Assembly (NCBI GenBank): GCA_964345925.1
Contig: CAYFSP010000026.1
Span: 1 to 23,468, forward strand
Length of the DNA stretch: 23,468 nucleotides
Source of the DNA: Miniphocaeibacter sp964345925
GTDB lineage: Bacteria > Bacillota > Clostridia > Tissierellales > Peptoniphilaceae
Reading direction: 5' to 3'
The position numbers and the translations under genes were made by a program. The notes under the pieces are model-generated. The model was not told where the DNA came from. It saw only the letters and a program-made list of their open reading frames with translations, and did not search any database. Shown here one piece after another: positions 7,424 through 12,798 of the stretch. Position 1 is the first letter of the stretch. The number at the start of each line of letters is the position of its first letter.

Positions 7424-8765
7424 TATCTATCCTTTCAAATGAAATTTTCAAAATTTCTTTATCTTCTTTATTAAATTTATATAGGGTACTTCTTCTTATA
7501 CCCATAATCCATAAAATATTATTATTTTGTTCCAATATTGGTATGCTATCCCTTTCATACTTGTCAACTTTTGCATCGATTAAAATATCCTTAATCTTCT
7601 TTTTAAAGTTTTCTAGCAAAATAGTATCACCGTTTATCCTTGAACGAATAAATAAATCATCTTTTAGGACTTCTTTACTATAATAAGATATATTCCTTTT
7701 AAAAATCAAATTCTTATTTTCCACTAATTTAACTGTAATTTTGTAGTCGTTATAATAATTTTCACCTAATGATAATTTAATCTTTTCCATATTTACACAT
7801 TCTTTCCTTTTTGAAAAAATCAAATTACCATTATAATTATAAATTCTATAATTTTTTATTTCAAAACTAGCATTATTTTTATTTTCTAAGCTAATTATAT
7901 TTTCTATATTATCAAAGGATAAATCCTTCTTTGAACCATTTAAAATTTCATATGCTTTAATTACTATATTTCTCTTAATTGCTCTATCAAGACTTTTAAA
8001 ATCATCTAAAGGTATATTAATATTGTTGTTTTCAAATTTAAAAATATTTAAATCATCTGTATATCTATTAATGAATTTTTGCTCTTCTTTAATAATATTG
8101 GACATATTGGTTAAATTGGAGACTATATTTTCATTGAAATTTTCCTTAATATATGGAATAAGTTCATTTCTTATTCTATTACGCCTGTAATCATTTTCAA
8201 AATTTGTATGGTCCTCGACATATTCAATATTATTATCATTTAGAAAATGTAATATCTCACACTTTTCCAAACATAGAATCGGTCGTATTATATTCCCATT
8301 TCTTTCTTGGATACCAATTAATCCGTTATTTCCACTACCTCTTAAAAGATTCATTAATATCGTCTCAACTAAATCATCTTTATGATGACCTACTGCAATT
8401 TTAACATTTCCTTTTAAGGAATTCGCAATCTTGTTAAAGGAATTATATCTAATCTGTCTACCTGCATCCTCTGTGGAAAGACTATTTTCTTTAGCAAATT
8501 TGGGAACATCCTCCTTAAAGGAAAAAAAATCTATATCCATTTTGTTTGCTAATTTTTTGGAGAACTCCTCATCTCGTTTTGCTTCTTTCTCTCTAATCGA
8601 ATGATTAATATGTACTGCTACAATATCCAAATTATACTCTTCTTTAATATCATTTAATACATTGATTAAATAAACAGAGTCAGGTCCTCCTGATAAACCT
8701 ACAACAATTTTATCATTATATTCTATTAAATTATTTTCTATAATAAATTTTTTTACTTTTTCCAT
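7416..8765 (-). CDS. tilS: tRNA(Ile)-lysidine synthase
   Basis: Modifies C34 of the CAU-anticodon isoleucine tRNA to lysidine, which is essential for AUA decoding and so important in an AT-rich genome. The 449-residue product has the N-type ATP-pyrophosphatase PP-loop 'SGGPDS' (25-30), 'VGHHKDDLVET' and 'RNRIRNELIPYI', then the TilS C-terminal domain ('SRINGDTI', 'KKIKDILIDAKV', 'GIRRS'). The ATG lies only about 20 bp after an intrinsic terminator of the preceding gene, and the nearest purine-rich stretch (AGAAGAGG) is only 2 nt from it, so initiation may be weak. No better start codon is visible. Confidence 0.95.
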   Translation of the reverse strand: MEKVKKFIIENNLIEYNDKIVVGLSGGPDSVYLINVLNDIKEEYNLDIVAVHINHSIREKEAKRDEEFSKKLANKMDIDFFSFKEDVPKFAKENSLSTEDAGRQIRYNSFNKIANSLKGNVKIAVGHHKDDLVETILMNLLRGSGNNGLIGIQERNGNIIRPILCLEKCEILHFLNDNNIEYVEDHTNFENDYRRNRIRNELIPYIKENFNENIVSNLTNMSNIIKEEQKFINRYTDDLNIFKFENNNINIPLDDFKSLDRAIKRNIVIKAYEILNGSKKDLSFDNIENIISLENKNNASFEIKNYRIYNYNGNLIFSKRKECVNMEKIKLSLGENYYNDYKITVKLVENKNLIFKRNISYYSKEVLKDDLFIRSRINGDTILLENFKKKIKDILIDAKVDKYERDSIPILEQNNNILWIMGIRRSTLYKFNKEDKEILKISFERIDNE

Positions 8766-8773
8766 AGCCTCTT

Positions 8774-8804
8774 CTAAAAAAATAAAACCGGATAAATCCG
8801 GTTT
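8774..8804 (-). terminator. Intrinsic terminator between the S1 gene and tilS
   Basis: A perfect 9-bp inverted repeat on the minus strand (arms AAACCGGAT and ATCCGGTTT; 8804-8796 and 8793-8785). It is followed by TTATTTTTTT and lies directly after the stop codon of the S1-domain gene. No obvious promoter is visible between it and tilS, so tilS-hpt-ftsH transcription must read through it or start within the S1 gene. Confidence 0.85.
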
Positions 8805-8805
8805 A

Positions 8806-9213
8806 TTAATAACTTTTTGATCTATGACGATGTCCTGATTTTCTTTTATTGTCTCTTGTTCTCATCTCTACATAGCGTTCATTGCTATCCTTTAAAAACT
8901 GAGACATCTTATCCTCAAAAGACAGTTCATCACTTTGGACTTTTTCTTTCTTCCACTCTAACTCTTCAGGTTTTTTAACCTTTTTATTAGTAGCTTTCAT
9001 AGAAAGACTTACTTTGCCACCCTCTGCTGAAAGAACTTTTACTTTTACGATATCGTCTTTTTTTACAAAGTCTTCAACCTTTTCCACATACTCATTAGAT
9101 ATTTCAGAAATATGTACTAAACCATTATTTCCACCTGGCAATGCAACAAAAGCACCGAATTTCGTTACCCCTGTAACCTTACCCTCAACTATATCTCCTA
9201 CTGAAATCGACAT
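8806..9213 (-). CDS. S1 RNA-binding domain protein (YabR-like)
   Basis: A 135-residue protein with a single S1 OB-fold domain (about residues 1-72: 'VGDIVEGKVTGVTKFGAFVAL', split here as 'VGDIVEGKVTG' then 'VTKFGAFVAL', and 'GLVHISEIS', 'KVKVLS', 'KVSLSMKA'). A low-complexity charged tail follows, ending in a Lys/Arg/His/Ser-rich basic stretch. It probably binds RNA; the exact role of this family (Bacillus YabR, streptococcal relatives) is not settled. The RBS is strong (AGGAGGAAG). It sits between divIC and tilS, the position of yabR in Bacillus, and is followed at once by a terminator. Confidence 0.92.
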   Translation of the reverse strand: MSISVGDIVEGKVTGVTKFGAFVALPGGNNGLVHISEISNEYVEKVEDFVKKDDIVKVKVLSAEGGKVSLSMKATNKKVKKPEELEWKKEKVQSDELSFEDKMSQFLKDSNERYVEMRTRDNKRKSGHRHRSKSY

Positions 9214-9256
9214 AGATTATAACTTCCTCCTAAATTTTACATTAAATATATTTTAT

Positions 9257-9273
9257 AGCATTTTATAAATGCT
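9257..9273. other. Small hairpin between divIC and the S1 gene
   Basis: A perfect 7-bp inverted repeat (AGCATTT/AAATGCT, 3-nt loop). In the direction of the genes (minus) no T-run follows, so it is unlikely to be a strong terminator there. On the plus strand it is followed by TTTT, but there is no plus-strand gene to end. It may be an mRNA processing or stability element. Confidence 0.35.
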
Positions 9274-9282
9274 TTTTCAACC

Positions 9283-9594
9283 TTACTCTTTAATTATGTA
9301 TTCCTTAGATTTTATCATACCTAGCTTTTCTCTTGCAATTCTTTCAACAAAATCCGGTGAATCCGCATTATCATATGTTTTCTTTAAATCAACAATCTCT
9401 TTGTTTAATTCCTCTTCTTTTTTTAAAAGACTATCGAGTTGTTCATTTACCCTTCCTGATTCAATACTCTGTTTTATAAAAGTAGTAGTAAAATAAACTG
9501 ATGACAGAATTACTAATACTATTACAAAGTTAAAAAATTTTCTATTATTTTTTTGTTTGTTTCTAGTTTTTATTCTGCCTTCTCTTCTTTCCAT
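9283..9594 (-). CDS. divIC: Septum formation initiator protein DivIC (FtsB family)
   Basis: Single-pass division protein that works with FtsL and DivIB at the septum. The 103 residues comprise a basic cytoplasmic N-terminus (1-19), one membrane helix (about 21-40), an extracytoplasmic coiled coil (about 45-75) and the family's conserved C-terminal stretch 'FVERIAREKLGMIK'. The ATG overlaps the stop of the preceding S4-domain gene by one base (TAATG), so translation is coupled. In sporulating Bacillus, yabP and yabQ lie between yabO and divIC; here the two genes are directly joined. Confidence 0.9.
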   Translation of the reverse strand: MERREGRIKTRNKQKNNRKFFNFVIVLVILSSVYFTTTFIKQSIESGRVNEQLDSLLKKEEELNKEIVDLKKTYDNADSPDFVERIAREKLGMIKSKEYIIKE

Positions 9595-9836
9595 TACTCT
9601 ACCTTTTCAATCATTTCAGCTGCTTGATCCTTTTTTGGATTATCTATTATATCCTTAACAAGAACCTTTAGATTTCCACTTCCAAACCTTATTTCTACAA
9701 TGTCCCCTACTTTGACTTCATCGCCAGATTTAACGACTTTCCCATTGATTGAAACCCTTTTTCCATCACAGGCTTCTTTAGCAACTGTTCTTCTTTTTAT
9801 AATTCTAGAATTCTTTAAAAATTTATCAATTCTCAT
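9594..9836 (-). CDS. rqcP: S4-domain RNA-binding protein RqcP (YabO/Hsp15 family)
   Basis: An 80-residue S4-domain protein ('MRIDKFLKNSRIIKRRTVAKEA' region, quoted here as 'MRIDKFLKNSRIIKRR', then 'VSINGKVVKSGDEVKVGDIVEI'). By family knowledge RqcP binds obstructed 50S subunits and works with RqcH in adding C-terminal alanine tails to stalled nascent chains. It is the first gene of the block and has an extended -10 promoter and a GAGG about 7 nt before the ATG. Length and synteny upstream of divIC match YabO/RqcP; a more generic Hsp15-like role cannot be excluded from sequence alone. Confidence 0.93.
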   Translation of the reverse strand: MRIDKFLKNSRIIKRRTVAKEACDGKRVSINGKVVKSGDEVKVGDIVEIRFGSGNLKVLVKDIIDNPKKDQAAEMIEKVE

Positions 9837-9854
9837 TTAAATACCTCAAAAAAT

Positions 9855-9863
9855 AGTATACCA
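9855..9863 (-). promoter_or_regulatory. Extended -10 promoter for rqcP-divIC
   Basis: TGGTATACT on the minus strand, a TGn-extended -10 element. No convincing -35 is seen at 16-18 bp. The predicted start point would leave only a very short leader before the GAGG and ATG. Confidence 0.5.
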
Positions 9864-9950
9864 CAATTTTCATATACAAACATTAGTTTTTCATATATTA
9901 TAAGCAATTAATACAATGATTTCAAAAATATAAGCTTAAAATTAATTTCT

Positions 9951-9977
9951 AAAAAAAGTTTTTTATAATTTAAAACT
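9951..9977 (-). terminator. Weak AT-rich terminator after the HAD-GNAT gene
   Basis: On the minus strand AGTTTT pairs with AAAACT (6 bp, arms 9977-9972 and 9962-9957) and is followed by six Ts. The stem has only one G-C pair. The wider 9864-10003 region is AT-rich and shows nothing else I can support. Confidence 0.4.
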
Positions 9978-10003
9978 AGAATTTTTTATTTAATTAACTA
10001 TTA

Positions 10004-10951
10004 TTATATTATCTTAGCAATTAATTCAGCAGTCTCTATAAATTTTTTCTTTATCGTTGACCCTAAAAACTCTTTATCAATTACTAAATCATTGATTATT
10101 CCTTTATCCTCAACTATACCAGCATAAGCTACAATATCACCATCTTTTAATATTCCTAGATGTATATTATCCTCTTCATGTTTTAAATCCTCTGTGAAAA
10201 TATTTAAATTGTCCTTTTTCCTTAAAACGTTATTTCTTAAAAATAACGATTTTAAATAAAGTTTAGATCCATATTCAAATACCCTATAGTCATATTCCTC
10301 TTCTTCATCTATTATCTTAATTATATTGGGAACTAGCATCATATCCTTAATTATAAAATCTGCTTCCTCTTGATTAATATCAAATTCCGTATCCTTTCTA
10401 GCAATTACCTTCATTCCTGCTCTCTTACCAGATTTTATACCTGAAAAGGAATCTTCAACAGCTACACATTCCTCTGGCTTCAACCCCATTTTTCTAGCAG
10501 TTGTCAAATAAATCTCAGGATTTGGTTTTGACTCAAAGAAATCTTCTCCACTGGAAATTACCTGAAAATAATCCTTTATGCCACAATCCTCTACTGCTCT
10601 AAGGATAACATCCTTCATTGAAGAAGAGGCTAAACCAATTTTATATCCATCATTTTTCAACTTTTCAAGTAATGGTTTTACATAAGGAAAAATTAAATTT
10701 TTAAAATTAAAATTTTCATTTCTATATAAAATTTCAAATTTTTCTAAAAATTCTTCCCCACTAAAATTTTCATCATAGTATTCTCCAACCATAGCCAATG
10801 AATCTTCATGAGATTTTCCTACAATTTTCTTAAAACTATCCCTATCAACTTTACTGCCATCTTTTTCTATTATTCGAATAAATGCATCAAAATAATATGA
10901 TTCACTATCCACCAATACTCCATCCATATCAAATATAATACCTTTAATCAA
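10004..10951 (-). CDS. HAD-family phosphatase/phosphoglucomutase-like protein fused to a shortened GNAT-like domain
   Basis: The first ~215 residues are a HAD subfamily I hydrolase with a cap domain: motif I 'FDMDGVLVDSE' (Asp8, Asp10), motif II 'GLASSS', motif III 'SKPNPEIY' and motif IV 'VEDSFSGI'. It resembles beta-phosphoglucomutase, but the His20 that mutase uses is Tyr here, so a phosphatase is more likely. Residues ~219-315 look like the first half of a GNAT acetyltransferase ('LRNNVLRK', 'IHLGILKDGDIVAYAGI', 'LVIDKEF'). The acetyl-CoA loop is degenerate ('FLGSTIK' instead of R/Q-x-x-G-x-G/A), and the C-terminal strands are missing. I choose the TTG at 10951 because GGAGGG lies 4 nt upstream; an in-frame ATG at 10987 has no RBS and would add 12 non-family residues. 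The HAD call is firm, the GNAT call moderate. Confidence 0.85.
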   Translation of the reverse strand: MIKGIIFDMDGVLVDSESYYFDAFIRIIEKDGSKVDRDSFKKIVGKSHEDSLAMVGEYYDENFSGEEFLEKFEILYRNENFNFKNLIFPYVKPLLEKLKNDGYKIGLASSSMKDVILRAVEDCGIKDYFQVISSGEDFFESKPNPEIYLTTARKMGLKPEECVAVEDSFSGIKSGKRAGMKVIARKDTEFDINQEEADFIIKDMMLVPNIIKIIDEEEEYDYRVFEYGSKLYLKSLFLRNNVLRKKDNLNIFTEDLKHEEDNIHLGILKDGDIVAYAGIVEDKGIINDLVIDKEFLGSTIKKKFIETAELIAKII

Positions 10952-10955
10952 AATA

Positions 10956-10961
10956 CCCTCC
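10956..10961 (-). promoter_or_regulatory. RBS supporting a TTG start for the HAD gene
   Basis: GGAGGG on the minus strand, 4 nt before TTG (10951-10949). The alternative ATG at 10987 has no purine-rich sequence before it. Confidence 0.75.
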
Positions 10962-11028
10962 AGACTATCATAAATATATCTTATCATATTTAAAACTCAT
11001 AATAAAAGCATTAGCTTGATTTATTCTA

Positions 11029-11067
11029 TAAAACAATAAAAAGAAAACTATCAATACGATAGTTTCT
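11029..11067 (-). terminator. Intrinsic terminator after the TDT transporter gene
   Basis: On the minus strand AGAAACTATC pairs with GATAGTTTTCT (one bulged base, 5-nt loop) and is followed by a T-rich run (TTTTTATTGTTTTAT). The stem overlaps the stop codon of the transporter gene. It separates the transporter operon from the HAD gene. Confidence 0.8.
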
Positions 11068-11978
11068 TAATTTTTTATTCCTATTATAAATTTAGAATAT
11101 CTATAAATAATATATAGTACCATAACCGTTGCTATTATAACTTCCAATATAACCAAGTAATTTAAAAAATTATAGTTATATCCATTGGAATTTAAAAAAC
11201 CAACTGTTAATTTTAATGCTAGTCCTGTAATAACGAGTGGAAATGTAAACGATGAATAGCTTGGATAAAATTTCAACTTTAAAAGACTAAACATTTTTAT
11301 TAATGTTATAAAATATATTAATTGGGATAATACTAATAAAAATAACGTAAATATAATATTTTTATTGTCTATAATATTCATATATCCTGCTAAACAAAGG
11401 GATCCTGGTGCAGCAATGATCATAAAAACCGGTTTTACAGGCTCTTTTAATTCAAATTTTACAAGTCTAATTACATTAAATATCAGTAATATAAAATAAC
11501 TTATAAGTCCAAAGTAGAATGCATACTTTCCAACCTCTGGATTAAATGCTTTTCCAGTTACTGAAGCTACAACAATACCTACATATACTATTACCCATGA
11601 AGGATACATATTTTCCATTTTAAAATTAAATATAAATTCTATCGTAAAGTATATTATAAATATAATATGAACTATTACCATCAAGTACCAAAAAATATTG
11701 GAAACATTTTCTATAAACGGTTTTAAATATCCTGCTAGCAACATACCAGTCATACTATATGTTGGCATAACCGATGCAATAACGGGATTTTTCATCTCTT
11801 CCTTAAAGGATTTAAAATACAAAATAATTTTAAGAGTTAACGCTATAAACAATATTCCAGCAATAAGTCCAAAAACATATCTTGCCATTTCGTTATAGCT
11901 TTGTACCAAATTTCCTAATGTAGCTAATGCTAGCATAAGACCAGAAATTGGAAGTGGAAGTTTTTTCAACATATTCAT
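11067..11978 (-). CDS. TDT-family (TehA/C4-dicarboxylate/exfoliative-toxin-like) transporter
   Basis: A 303-residue integral membrane protein with about ten hydrophobic helices. The N-terminal 'LPLPISGLMLALATLGNL' and the later 'IAAPGSLCLAGYM' fit the tellurite-resistance/dicarboxylate transporter family, whose members carry malate, sulfite or other anions or act as SLAC-type anion channels. The substrate cannot be read from sequence. The ATG directly follows the stop of the C_GCAxxG_C_C gene (TAGATG). A second in-frame ATG 6 bases later (11972) has better spacing (9 nt) from the GGAG, so the protein may begin two residues later. The family is often misnamed 'exfoliative toxin A/B' in databases; no toxin function is implied. 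Confidence 0.88.
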   Translation of the reverse strand: MNMLKKLPLPISGLMLALATLGNLVQSYNEMARYVFGLIAGILFIALTLKIILYFKSFKEEMKNPVIASVMPTYSMTGMLLAGYLKPFIENVSNIFWYLMVIVHIIFIIYFTIEFIFNFKMENMYPSWVIVYVGIVVASVTGKAFNPEVGKYAFYFGLISYFILLIFNVIRLVKFELKEPVKPVFMIIAAPGSLCLAGYMNIIDNKNIIFTLFLLVLSQLIYFITLIKMFSLLKLKFYPSYSSFTFPLVITGLALKLTVGFLNSNGYNYNFLNYLVILEVIIATVMVLYIIYRYSKFIIGIKN

Positions 11979-12473
11979 CTACTCCAATATTAACTTTCCG
12001 TCTTCAATAAGTTCTTTTGCCACCCATTCAGCAACTCTACCTGTTATTTCAATGCAATGTGCCTTTCTTTCTGGGGATTGAAAATTATCTCCTGCCCATT
12101 GTCTAGTAATGACTCTACAACACAATGATCTATAGTCCTCTTTTACAAAATCATGAAGCCCCTTTGCCTTTTCAAACATTTTAGGATTCATCTCTTCACC
12201 ATGGTTTCTACCATAAACCATTCCCAATGCCATTTCTCCACCTGAAACCGCTCCACATAAACATTGTGCTTTACCTATTCCTATTGGAAAACCTGAAGCC
12301 AATTTCACAACTTCATCTGGAAACATTTTTCCAAGGACATTGTTTATAGTTAAAACAACCGCTTCTGAACAGAATAATTCACCTTTTCTAAAATATTCTT
12401 CAGCTTCTTCTCTAACATTATTTAAAAATTCATCTTTAGACTTTGAATAACCTTTTACTTTAAAACTCTCCAT
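11979..12473 (-). CDS. C_GCAxxG_C_C family cysteine-motif protein (putative redox/metal-binding)
   Basis: A 164-residue soluble protein with the family's cysteine pattern: Cys35 in 'LFCSEAV', Cys71-x-Cys73 in 'CLCGAVSGG', Cys118-Cys119 in 'YRSLCCR' and Cys140 in 'HCIEITG'. The C-G-A-x-x-G core is intact. Family members are thought to be redox or metal-cluster proteins, but no reaction is established. A GGAGGT about 8 nt before the ATG and a near-consensus promoter (12524-12552) make it the first gene of a two-gene unit with the abutting TDT transporter. This suggests they handle the same compound, for example an oxyanion or a metal. Confidence 0.88.
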   Translation of the reverse strand: MESFKVKGYSKSKDEFLNNVREEAEEYFRKGELFCSEAVVLTINNVLGKMFPDEVVKLASGFPIGIGKAQCLCGAVSGGEMALGMVYGRNHGEEMNPKMFEKAKGLHDFVKEDYRSLCCRVITRQWAGDNFQSPERKAHCIEITGRVAEWVAKELIEDGKLILE

Positions 12474-12523
12474 AAAAACTTATACCTCCACTTATTTGTT
12501 TTATCAATAATTTAACAGTTTAC

Positions 12524-12552
12524 ATTATAAGTAAAATAAACAAAAATTGCAA
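12524..12552 (-). promoter_or_regulatory. Sigma-A promoter for the C_GCAxxG_C_C/TDT unit
   Basis: On the minus strand, TTGCAA (12552-12547), 17 bp, then a perfect TATAAT (12529-12524). The -35 lies within the hairpin that follows the upstream small ORF. Confidence 0.8.
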
Positions 12553-12577
12553 TGATTACTTTCTTCATCACAATTTT
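12541..12577 (-). terminator. Possible terminator after the acidic small ORF
   Basis: On the minus strand AAAATTG-TGAT (12577-12567) can pair with ATCA-(TTG bulge)-CAATTTT, followed by further Ts (TTTTTGTTTATTTT). The bulged stem is AT-rich, so strength is doubtful. It starts at the stop codon of the small ORF. Confidence 0.4.
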
Positions 12578-12713
12578 ACTTCTCAAAATAATCTTCTTCA
12601 TATAGTAGTTCTAAATCATCTTCTTCATACTTGGTATCATCTATACTCAACTCTTCGTAATCATCTTCTTCAGTTGAAAAACCATCATTTAAACAATCAT
12701 GTTCTATGTCCAT
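12576..12713 (-). CDS. Small, extremely acidic protein of 45 residues, function unknown
   Basis: ATG at 12713-12711 and TAA at 12578-12576. The product begins 'MDIEHDCLNDGFSTEEDDYE' and ends 'YEEDYFEK'. About 21 of 45 residues are Asp or Glu, against two Lys, no Arg and one His, with five Tyr/Phe in the second half. It has no signal peptide or membrane helix and one Cys. An AAGGTG lies about 5 nt before the ATG, and a TATAAT sits at 12739-12734, so it has its own translation and possible transcription signals. I do not recognise a family. The strong composition bias without stop codons and the good RBS argue for a real gene; short length keeps confidence moderate. Confidence 0.6.
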   Translation of the reverse strand: MDIEHDCLNDGFSTEEDDYEELSIDDTKYEEDDLELLYEEDYFEK

Positions 12714-12733
12714 AATTCACCTTCTTCACCTTA

Positions 12734-12739
12734 ATTATA
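12734..12739 (-). promoter_or_regulatory. Possible -10 element for the small acidic ORF
   Basis: Perfect TATAAT on the minus strand, about 20 bp before the ATG of the small ORF. No good -35 was found 16-18 bp upstream. Confidence 0.4.
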
Positions 12740-12768
12740 TCATTTTAATTTTAGTAATATACAGTTAA

Positions 12769-12777
12769 TGTTATACT
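12769..12777 (+). promoter_or_regulatory. Extended -10 promoter for the 5'-nucleotidase gene
   Basis: TGTTATACT on the plus strand (TGn-extended -10), 21 bp before the ATG and followed by AAGGGGG as the RBS. The -35 region is poor. It is divergent from the small ORF's signals in the 85-bp gap 12714-12798. Confidence 0.5.
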
Positions 12778-12798
12778 AATCTATATAAGGGGGAATAT

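Noticed and set aside
9257..9273. Treating the small hairpin after divIC as a real terminator
   Set aside because: There is no T-run on the minus strand after the stem; kept only as a hairpin of unknown role.
8766..9282. tRNA genes near the S1 gene, as found in Bacillus subtilis
   Set aside because: I looked in the gaps around the S1 gene; they are too short (40-70 bp) and hold no cloverleaf.
11067..11978. Reading the TDT protein as a toxin because of the family's 'exfoliative toxin' label
   Set aside because: The label is a historical misnaming; the protein is a multi-helix transporter without protease or toxin features.
12474..12798. Riboswitch or T-box in the 325-bp gap
   Set aside because: The gap is explained by the small ORF, two promoters and a hairpin; no conserved riboswitch or T-box core is visible.
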